Source: an uncultured Elusimicrobiales bacterium
GTDB taxonomy: Bacteria; Elusimicrobiota; Elusimicrobia; Elusimicrobiales; Elusimicrobiaceae
Direction of reading: 5' to 3'
Length of the DNA stretch: 9,048 nucleotides
NCBI GenBank assembly: GCA_944322775.1
Contig: CALUQA010000039.1
Span: 1-9,048 of the forward strand
This document shows, piece after piece, positions 1 through 5,280 of the stretch (its first letter is position 1; each line of letters opens with the position of its first letter). The notes beneath the pieces are model-generated. The model did not search any database. It worked only from the letters and a program-made list of their open reading frames with translations, and was not told the origin of the DNA. The position numbers and the translations under genes are program-made.

Positions 1-51
1 CGGATGCCTCTGGAGCATTAATTCTAGGTTCGAGTCCTAGTCCCGGAACCA
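1..51 (+). tRNA. tRNA-Gln (anticodon CTG), 3' part only
   Basis: The window opens inside a tRNA gene. The anticodon arm folds as stem 3-7 / 15-19 (GATGC with GCATT, one G-T pair) around the 7-base loop CTCTGGA, which puts CTG at the anticodon and so reads the glutamine codon CAG. The T arm is a perfect 5-bp stem (24-28 with 36-40) with loop TTCGAGT. The 3' acceptor strand TCCCGGA (41-47), discriminator A (48) and an encoded CCA (49-51) complete the end. The 5' acceptor strand and D arm lie before the window. The identity rests on the anticodon; the missing half prevents a full check. The A discriminator differs from the G of E. coli tRNA-Gln. Confidence 0.88.
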
Positions 52-62
52 GATTTATTTGG

Positions 63-96
63 GCCGCCGCCGGCATAAGGCGGCGGCTTTTTCTTT
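63..96 (+). terminator. Rho-independent terminator after the tRNA
   Basis: A perfect 9-bp GC-only stem, GCCGCCGCC (63-71) with GGCGGCGGC (79-87), encloses the 7-base loop GGCATAA and is followed directly by TTTTTCTTT (88-96). This is a textbook intrinsic terminator for the tRNA transcript. It is odd in place: its T tract ends 14 bases before the lysS start codon, so it also sits where a leader or attenuator of lysS would be. Confidence 0.9.
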
Positions 97-110
97 ATGT
101 AGAGGCTATT

Positions 111-1628
111 ATGGAAAACACCGCCAAAACCGCAGAAAAACACAATAATGCGCTGGACGAAATTATTGCCCAGCGTTACGCCGAGGCTGAAGAACTAAAA
201 GCCTCCGGCCACAACCCCTACCCTAACCGCTGCGAAAAAAAGCAAACCTGTCTGGAAGCCAAAAACTCCCCCGATGATGCCGAAGTATGCACCGCCGGGC
301 GTTTGGTGCAGCTGCGTTTGATGGGCAAGGCCGCTTTTGCGCATTTGCGCGATTTTTCCGGCCGGGTGCAGCTGTACGTTTCCAAAGACAATTTGGGCGA
401 TGAACCGTATGCTTTTTTCAAAAAACACGTAGCCGTGGGCGACTTTGTGTCCGTCACCGGGCACATGTTTGTTACCAAAACTGGCGAACGCACCATTAAA
501 GTAACCAAGCTGGATTTAATTTCCAAAGCCATTCGCCCCATGCCCGAAAAATTCCACGGGCTGCACGATACGGAAATCCGCTTCCGCAAACGTCATTTGG
601 ATTTGATTGCCAACGAAGACGTCAAAGAAATTTTTGTAAAACGCGCCAAAATTATTTCTTCCATTCGCAAAACCTTGGACGAAAAAGGCTTTTTGGAAGT
701 GGAAACCCCCATTTTAACGCCCGACAGCGGCGGTGCCGTGGCGCGTCCGTTCCAAACCTATCACAATGCGCTCAAAATGCCGCTGCGCCTGCGCATTGCT
801 TTGGAACTGTACCACAAACGCCTTATCGTGGGCGGGTTTGACCGCATTTATGAAATCGGCCATATGTTCCGCAACGAAGGCATTGACACCACGCATAACC
901 CCGAATTTACGATGATGGAACTTTATCAGGCCTATGGCGACGTAAACACCATGGCGGATTTGTTTGAAGAAATTTTAAGCAATGCCGCCAAAGCCATCGG
1001 CGTGGAAAAAGTCGTCTACCGCGGGCAGGAAATCAACCTGGTGCCGCCGTACAAACGTCTGCATATTCCCGAAGCGTGGAAAGAAAAATTCGGCCACGAT
1101 ATTCACGAAGTGTTGGACGGCCGCCAATTTAAACGCGCCGAGCTGGAAAAACTGGCCAAAGAACAGGGCATTGCTTTCTCCCCCAATGACCCCGACAGCA
1201 AAATTTACGACGACTTGTTTGAAACCAAATTGCTGGCCGGCTACAACTGCCCTGTGATCGCGCTGGATTACCCCACCGCGGTCAGCCCGTTCAGCAAAAC
1301 AAAACCCGGCGACCCCGAAATTGTGGAACGCTTTGAAGCCTTTGTAAACGGCAGCGAACTGGGCAACGCTTATACGGAGCTTAACGACCCCGCCGACCAG
1401 TTGCAGCGCTTGAAAGACCAGGCTATTGAAAAGGCCAAAGCCAAAGGCGAAGATGCCGAAAACGCCGACATTTTGGACGGCGACTATATTGAAGCGCTGG
1501 AATCGGGCATGCCTCCCACGGGTGGTATGGGCATCGGCATAGACCGCGTAATTATGTTGCTGACCCAGCAAGATTCCATACGCGAAATTATTTTCTTCCC
1601 CACGCTTAAACCGCAGGAAGAAAAATAA
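111..1628 (+). CDS. lysS: Lysyl-tRNA synthetase, class II (LysRS)
   Basis: This cytoplasmic enzyme charges tRNA-Lys with lysine using ATP. The 505-residue length is normal for bacterial class II LysRS. The N-terminal OB-fold that binds the anticodon spans about residues 60-140. The catalytic core follows: a motif 1 region around 180-200, the lysine-site segment with ARPFQTYHNAL at about 211-221, motif 2 with FRNEG at 253-257, the conserved NAYTELNDP at 419-427, and motif 3 with GMGIGIDR at 472-479, whose arginine contacts ATP. The ATG start is preceded by AGAGG (101-105), five bases upstream. No promoter fits between the tRNA terminator and the gene, so expression must come from upstream read-through or from a promoter inside or before the tRNA. 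The gene ends in TAA and a strong terminator. I see nothing missing from the active site. Confidence 0.97.
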   Translation: MENTAKTAEKHNNALDEIIAQRYAEAEELKASGHNPYPNRCEKKQTCLEAKNSPDDAEVCTAGRLVQLRLMGKAAFAHLRDFSGRVQLYVSKDNLGDEPYAFFKKHVAVGDFVSVTGHMFVTKTGERTIKVTKLDLISKAIRPMPEKFHGLHDTEIRFRKRHLDLIANEDVKEIFVKRAKIISSIRKTLDEKGFLEVETPILTPDSGGAVARPFQTYHNALKMPLRLRIALELYHKRLIVGGFDRIYEIGHMFRNEGIDTTHNPEFTMMELYQAYGDVNTMADLFEEILSNAAKAIGVEKVVYRGQEINLVPPYKRLHIPEAWKEKFGHDIHEVLDGRQFKRAELEKLAKEQGIAFSPNDPDSKIYDDLFETKLLAGYNCPVIALDYPTAVSPFSKTKPGDPEIVERFEAFVNGSELGNAYTELNDPADQLQRLKDQAIEKAKAKGEDAENADILDGDYIEALESGMPPTGGMGIGIDRVIMLLTQQDSIREIIFFPTLKPQEEK

Positions 1629-1641
1629 GTTTTACCCAAAC

Positions 1642-1670
1642 AAAAACCCCGCTCCATTGAGCGGGGTTTT
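1642..1670. terminator. Bidirectional terminator between lysS and the pilin gene
   Basis: The 8-bp stem CCCCGCTC (1647-1654) pairs with GAGCGGGG (1659-1666) around the loop CATT. It is flanked by AAAAA (1642-1646) and TTTT (1667-1670), so each strand has a T run after the hairpin. It lies between the convergent stops of lysS (1628) and the minus-strand pilin gene (1673) and can end both transcripts. Confidence 0.92.
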
Positions 1671-1672
1671 AT

Positions 1673-2236
1673 TTATTTAACAAACTGTTCGTAACAGTTC
1701 CAATTCGACACCACCTTTCTATTATATCCAAGACCTTCCACAAATTTCCACCACTCCCTCAGACGTCCCGTATGAGAATCGTTACACATTCCTTTTAAGG
1801 CCCCATATTGAAAAGAACCGGGGTGATTAGAAGAAGAAAAACAACCAAAGCCATTTCCGTGCCACGAAGAAGTAGTATCAAAAACCACACGGGATGGTCC
1901 TCTAATGTACGCGGTCACAGCCCATTCGCCTCCTTCTCCGGATGACAACTGGCTAATGCAATTTCCGTTTTGTGCAGTTACAACAGGGAAAGCAGAAGAG
2001 AAATCCACATCTAAATCATTAAAACAAGTGGGCTCCTGCCCATTGGCCATACGGTATCGATCCTTAGCTTGGCAAATTTATGCTGCCCACATTTCCAATT
2101 TTGCCACGTGTGTTTTTAGCACTATTTTTTCATACTGTGGCAAAGCAATTGCCACCAAAATGCCAATAATCAGCACCACCACCAAAAGTTCTATCAGCGT
2201 AAAACCGCCCAGATGGCGTTTTACAGAGTTTTGCAT
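1673..2236 (-). pseudogene. Type IV pilin-like (PilE-type) gene interrupted by an in-frame TAA
   Basis: The start at 2236 gives an 11-residue leader, MQNSVKRHLGG, then FTLIELLVVVLIIGIL: a class III prepilin peptidase site with the conserved Glu at mature position 5 and the N-terminal polymerisation helix. After ALPQYEKIVLKTHVAKLEMWAA comes TAA (2080-2078). Reading continues in the same frame with ICQAKDRYRMANGQEPTCFNDLDVDF and a roughly 125-residue Cys- and Trp-rich globular domain ending CYEQFVK. No bases are gained or lost, so a single nonsense change explains the break; the whole would be about 187 codons. As written, only a 52-residue product (leader plus helix) is made. No clear Shine-Dalgarno sequence precedes the ATG; an in-frame ATG (2269) and TTG (2275) further upstream would give an atypically long leader. 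Alternatives are read-through of the stop or a base-call error. Family assignment is very secure, pseudogene status less so. Confidence 0.85.
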
Positions 2237-2332
2237 ACGTAATCTATAGTTAAAATATATCTTGTTCATAGACAAATTTTATCAAAAAACAAAAAACGTA
2301 TAAAACCTCCCGCCTCTTCTTGGCAAACATTA

Positions 2333-2373
2333 TGGCCTAGGCAACACACCTAGGTCAAACAGCGGCTTAGCCA
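2333..2373. promoter_or_regulatory. Cluster of palindromes in the divergent pilin/lolC intergenic region
   Basis: The 168 bases between the pilin start and lolC hold GCCTAGGC (2335-2342), ACCTAGGT (2348-2355) and GGCTTAGCC (2364-2372). The first two can also fold together into a 9-bp hairpin, 2333-2341 with 2349-2357, around a 7-base loop, with one G-T pair. No T run follows, so this is not an intrinsic terminator. The rest of the gap is AT-rich. TAAAAT at 2393-2398 resembles a -10 box for lolC but is very close to the start codon and lacks a good -35. An operator role is inference. Confidence 0.35.
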
Positions 2374-2404
2374 AAATTATCTTTTAATAAAGTAAAATAT
2401 ATCC

Positions 2405-3628
2405 ATGAAATTTGAACGTTTTGTAGCCATGCGCTATATGCTAAAACGCAAAGGCCTGTTTGCCATGCTCACCACGCTCATCGGCGTGGCGGGCGTGAGC
2501 GTGGGCGTGGCGGCGCTGATTACCACTTTATCCGTGATGAACGGCTTTCAAAGCGACATTAAAGAAAAAATCATCGGCGCGCAAAGCCATATTTTGGTTT
2601 TTGGCCGCATGGCCGCAGACGTTTATCCCGAAAAAATAAAAGCCGTAGAGGCCGTGCCGGGCGTGGAAGGGGTTGCCCCCAACATTTACGGGCAAGCCCT
2701 TATTTCCTACCACGGGCAAAGTTTGCGAGTCATTATCCGCGGGCTGGACCCTGAGCAGGAAGCCAAAATAAACAATTTAAACTCTTCTCTTACCGAAGGC
2801 TCTTTTACCGCCCCCGCGGACTGGGGTGAAGACGCTCCGCCGCCTTTGGTGCTGGGCACGGAGCTGGCCCTGAACTTAAACCTTTTTGTGGGCGATGAAG
2901 TGGTGCTTATCTCCCCCCAATCCATTTCCACCGGGGCGGGCATGTTCCCCAAAATGAAGCGCTTTCGCATAAGCGGGCTTTTGCGCACGGGCTATTATGA
3001 GTTTGACAATACCATCGCCTATGCCCCCCTGGCAGACGCCAGCGATTTTTTGGGCCTGCAGCAAGGCGTGACCGGGCTGGCGGTTAAACTGCACGACATG
3101 AACCAGGCAGAACAAATTGCCCCCGCCATACAGCAAGCCGTGGGCTACGGCTATGCAGTGCGCACGTTTGCGCAAATGAACAGCACCCTTTATGCCGCGC
3201 TGAAGCTGGAAAAAGCCGTGATGTTTATTATTCTGTTTTTAATTATTGCCGTGGCTTCCTTAAACATAGCCTCCAACCTCATTTTGCTGGGCACCGAAAA
3301 ACTGCGCGACATCGGCATTATGCGCGCCCTGGGCGCCAGCCCCAAAATGATACGCGGCATTTTTATGTGGGAAGCTATGATGACCGCCACCATCGGCATT
3401 GTGCTGGGGGTGGCGCTGGCGCTGCTTTTGTGCTGGATTATTGCCACATTTAACATTGTGGAACTGCCGGGCGATATTTACTATTTGACCAAGGTGCCCG
3501 TGCGCATTGATTTGTGGGACGTGCTGGCCGTCATCGGCGGCAGTTATTTGGTGTGTTTTGTGGCGGGTTTGTACCCGGCGCTGAAAGCTTCGCGCGTACA
3601 CCCCACCGACGCAATCCGTTATGGCTGA
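2405..3628 (+). CDS. lolC: Lipoprotein-releasing ABC transporter permease, LolC/LolE family
   Basis: This inner-membrane permease works with the LolD ATPase to detach lipoproteins from the inner membrane and pass them to the periplasmic carrier LolA. The 407 residues show the MacB/FtsX-type layout: N-terminal motif with helix 1 (about 20-45, ending in LITTLSVMNGF), a periplasmic domain (about 50-268), then three helices at about 272-297, 323-348 and 371-393. The cytoplasmic segment EKLRDIGIMRALGAS (298-312) is the typical coupling region, and the C-terminus LYPALKASRVHPTDAIRYG is characteristic of the family. Only one permease gene is present here, so LolC versus LolE cannot be told apart; a homodimeric transporter or a second permease elsewhere are both possible. 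No clear Shine-Dalgarno precedes the ATG. Its 3' end overlaps lolD by 8 bases. Confidence 0.93.
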   Translation: MKFERFVAMRYMLKRKGLFAMLTTLIGVAGVSVGVAALITTLSVMNGFQSDIKEKIIGAQSHILVFGRMAADVYPEKIKAVEAVPGVEGVAPNIYGQALISYHGQSLRVIIRGLDPEQEAKINNLNSSLTEGSFTAPADWGEDAPPPLVLGTELALNLNLFVGDEVVLISPQSISTGAGMFPKMKRFRISGLLRTGYYEFDNTIAYAPLADASDFLGLQQGVTGLAVKLHDMNQAEQIAPAIQQAVGYGYAVRTFAQMNSTLYAALKLEKAVMFIILFLIIAVASLNIASNLILLGTEKLRDIGIMRALGASPKMIRGIFMWEAMMTATIGIVLGVALALLLCWIIATFNIVELPGDIYYLTKVPVRIDLWDVLAVIGGSYLVCFVAGLYPALKASRVHPTDAIRYG

Positions 3629-4292
3629 TATACTGGAAATAAAAAAACTGACCAAAATATATGGTCAAGGCAAAGAAAACCTGTGCGTGCTGCGCGAGGC
3701 GGACCTCAACGTGGCTCGCGGGTCTTTTGTGGTTTTGCTTGGCCCCAGCGGCAGCGGCAAAAGCACCCTTTTAAACCTTATCGGTCTGCTGGACAAACCC
3801 ACCTCCGGCCAGATTTTGTTTGAAGGCAAAGACATTACGCAAATTAAAAGCGAAAGCAAACGTTCCTCTTTGCGGCGCAAAAAAATGGGCTTTGTCTTTC
3901 AGTTTGACGGGCTTTTGCCGGAGTTTTCCCTTTTGGAAAACGTCGCCCTGCCCGGACTGATGCACGGCAAAGACGAACGCAAACGCGCCCAAAAATTGCT
4001 GGACAACTTTGGCATTGGGGCCATTTCGCACAAAATGCCGGCCGACTTAAGCGGCGGCGAAAAACAGCGCGCCGCCATCGCCCGTGCCCTGTGCAACCAC
4101 CCGGACCTGCTGCTTGCCGACGAACCCACCGGCAACCTGGACATGGCCCGCAAAGAACAGGTGTTTAAAGATTTTGCCGCCTTGGCCAAAGACGGCCTGA
4201 CCGTGCTGATGGTTACGCACGACGTGCATGCCTCCAACTTTGCAGACGCGGTCTATACCCTGGACAACGGGAAGTTAATCCGCACCAAATAA
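3621..4292 (+). CDS. lolD: Lipoprotein-releasing ABC transporter ATPase LolD
   Basis: This is the cytoplasmic ATPase that powers the Lol permease encoded just upstream. The 223-residue length is typical. All nucleotide-binding motifs are intact: Walker A GPSGSGKST (41-49), Q-loop around Q94 within FVFQFDGLLPEFSLLENV (the LLPEF segment is typical of LolD), signature LSGGEKQR (143-150), Walker B LLLADE (163-168) and the H-loop histidine H200 in VTHD. The ATG lies inside the lolC coding sequence, and the lolC stop TGA follows two bases after it. This 8-base overlap indicates translational coupling and a fixed stoichiometry. MacB-type or FtsE ATPases are related alternatives, but the neighbour and the LLPEF segment favour LolD. 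Confidence 0.95.
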   Translation: MADILEIKKLTKIYGQGKENLCVLREADLNVARGSFVVLLGPSGSGKSTLLNLIGLLDKPTSGQILFEGKDITQIKSESKRSSLRRKKMGFVFQFDGLLPEFSLLENVALPGLMHGKDERKRAQKLLDNFGIGAISHKMPADLSGGEKQRAAIARALCNHPDLLLADEPTGNLDMARKEQVFKDFAALAKDGLTVLMVTHDVHASNFADAVYTLDNGKLIRTK

Positions 4293-4293
4293 C

Positions 4294-4914
4294 ATGAATA
4301 ACAATTATATCCTTATTGCTTTGGCAGTTGGCGCGTGTATTTACGGTGCCATATATCTGCTCAAACGCTACAAACAAAAAAAATTAAACAATACCCTGCA
4401 AAAAGCCGCACAAGGGGAGCCGCAGGCTTTGTACGACGCGGCCCTGCTCTATTACCGCGGCGACAAACTGCCGCAGGATTTGCACCAAACCTTTGTTTAT
4501 ATGCAGCAAGCAGCCCGGTTAAACCACGCCAAAGCACTTAATGCACTGGGAGCTTTGTATCATGCGGGCCACGGCACGGCCAAAGATGTGGAAAAGGCTT
4601 TTGCCTGCTATCAAAAATCGGCCGAAAACGGGGATTTTGAAGGCATGATTAATTTGGCCGTCATGTACCGCCAGGCCATTGGCACCAAACAGGATAATGA
4701 CTTGGCCTTTGCCTGGCTTAAAAAAGCCGCCGACGGCGGCAGCCCGCTGGGGCAGCGCATGCTGGCAGAGTTTTATTACGGCGGCATTGGCACACCGGTG
4801 GACAAACAGCAGGGTCTTAAATATTATGCCAAGGCCGCTTCCCAAAAAGAACCCGTGGCCGTCAAATTCTTAAAAACGCGCGACCCGCGCCTGCAGCACC
4901 ACGGCCCCATGTAA
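4294..4914 (+). CDS. Membrane-anchored Sel1-like repeat (SLR) protein
   Basis: The 206 residues begin with one hydrophobic segment (about 5-23) followed by the basic stretch KRYKQKK. Four tandem Sel1-type repeats of about 36 residues follow (about 42-77, 78-113, 114-149, 150-185), recognisable by A..LG.LY..G.G...D...A..W..KAA patterns such as ALNALGALYHAGHGTAKDVEKAFACYQKSAENG. SLR proteins form alpha-solenoid scaffolds for protein-protein contacts; no enzyme activity is expected. The lack of N-terminal charge and the basic residues after the helix predict a C-terminus facing the cytoplasm. A VGAC sequence at 12-15 resembles a lipobox, but the n-region has no Lys or Arg and hydrophobicity continues past the Cys, so a lipoprotein is less likely. 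The start is one base after the lolD stop, so it is almost certainly co-translated with lolCD. The partner is unknown. Confidence 0.88.
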   Translation: MNNNYILIALAVGACIYGAIYLLKRYKQKKLNNTLQKAAQGEPQALYDAALLYYRGDKLPQDLHQTFVYMQQAARLNHAKALNALGALYHAGHGTAKDVEKAFACYQKSAENGDFEGMINLAVMYRQAIGTKQDNDLAFAWLKKAADGGSPLGQRMLAEFYYGGIGTPVDKQQGLKYYAKAASQKEPVAVKFLKTRDPRLQHHGPM

Positions 4915-4916
4915 TT

Positions 4917-4921
4917 GGAGG
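4917..4921 (+). promoter_or_regulatory. Strong ribosome binding site (GGAGG) for the small secreted protein
   Basis: GGAGG lies four bases before the ATG at 4926, inside the 11-base gap after the Sel1-repeat gene. It is the clearest Shine-Dalgarno among the genes of this cluster and argues that the short downstream gene is truly translated, at a rate set independently of its upstream neighbour. Confidence 0.8.
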
Positions 4922-4925
4922 CAAC

Positions 4926-5234
4926 ATGAAAAAACATCTTTTTATTTTGTTCTTTCTGTTTTTATCTCCGTTTGCTTTTGCCAACATATCCCCCGACTGT
5001 ACCTACAACGGCATTGCGCTTCATGGGCGGGTGCAAGTAGTGGACTATCTGGCCGATTTTGACGTGCAGGTGGTCAGCTTTTTGCCGGATTTAAACGTGC
5101 AGAAAGTTTCTTTCCTGCCGACAGCATGCGGGGAATGGCAATTTGTGGACTCCATGCCGGACTTTACCATTCGCTTCGTTGATTCCCTGCCGGACTTTAC
5201 AATACAGTTTGTGGATTACTTCCCCGGGCTGTAA
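4926..5234 (+). CDS. Small secreted protein with six 11-residue tandem repeats, function unknown
   Basis: The 102 residues start with a classical Sec signal peptide, MKKHLFILFFLFLSPFAFA, with probable cleavage after A19 (AFA, then NIS); there is no lipobox. The mature part, about 83 residues, is almost all repeat: VQVVDYLADFD (36-46), VQVVSFLPDLN (47-57), VQKVSFLP (58-65) interrupted by TACGE, WQFVDSMPDFT (71-81), IRFVDSLPDFT (82-92) and IQFVDYFPGL (93-102). The consensus is [V/I]-Q-x-V-[D/S]-x-[L/F]-P-D-[F/L]-x, alternating hydrophobic and polar, which suggests one short beta strand and a turn per repeat. C25 before the array and C68 within it could form a disulfide in the periplasm. I recall similar small secreted proteins with V-x-V-V-x-S-F-P-D repeats in other bacteria but know no function. 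It is the last gene of the lolCD cluster, followed by a terminator. Confidence 0.85.
   Translation: MKKHLFILFFLFLSPFAFANISPDCTYNGIALHGRVQVVDYLADFDVQVVSFLPDLNVQKVSFLPTACGEWQFVDSMPDFTIRFVDSLPDFTIQFVDYFPGL
5031..5231 (+). repeat. 33-bp coding tandem repeats of the small secreted protein
   Basis: The protein repeats are also visible in the DNA. TGCCGGACTTTAC occurs at 5155-5167 and again at 5188-5200, and ACGTGCAG occurs at 5062-5069 and 5095-5102, each pair exactly 33 bases (11 codons) apart. The other units are diverged at the nucleotide level, so the array is old enough to have drifted, yet the protein pattern is kept, which points to selection on the protein. Confidence 0.8.
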
Positions 5235-5248
5235 ATAGTTTTCAATTT

Positions 5249-5275
5249 AAAAACCCTGCCTTGAGGCAGGGTTTT
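5249..5275. terminator. Bidirectional terminator between the lolCD cluster and the GH57 gene
   Basis: The 7-bp stem CCCTGCC (5254-5260) pairs with GGCAGGG (5265-5271) around the loop TTGA, with AAAAA before (5249-5253) and TTTT after (5272-5275). It sits between the convergent stops at 5234 and 5281 and can end both transcripts. It has the same architecture as the terminator after lysS. Confidence 0.9.
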
Positions 5276-5280
5276 ATATT

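Noticed and set aside
975..1571. Long open frame antisense to lysS (198 codons)
   Set aside because: It lies fully opposite a well-supported essential gene, has low-complexity Phe/Val/Gly/Ala composition and matches no family; it reflects codon bias. The same applies to other antisense and out-of-frame open stretches over lolC, lolD, GH57 and phoH.
1683..1699. Inverted repeat AACTGTT-CGT-AACAGTT near the pilin 3' end
   Set aside because: It lies inside codons for the CYEQFVK terminus, has a weak AT-rich stem and no T run, and a much stronger terminator is next to it; probably coincidental.
2078..2080. Programmed recoding (selenocysteine or pyrrolysine) at the pilin stop
   Set aside because: The codon is TAA, not TGA or TAG, and no downstream recoding hairpin is evident; mutation or sequencing error is simpler.
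2378..2398. Promoter directly upstream of lolC using TAAAAT at 2393-2398
   Set aside because: No -35-like hexamer at 16-18 bases and only six bases between the box and the ATG; not strong enough to list separately.
4327..4338. Lipobox-like VGAC in the N-terminus of the Sel1-repeat protein
   Set aside because: It would be tempting next to lolCD, but the n-region carries no Lys or Arg and the hydrophobic segment continues beyond the Cys, as in a plain membrane anchor.
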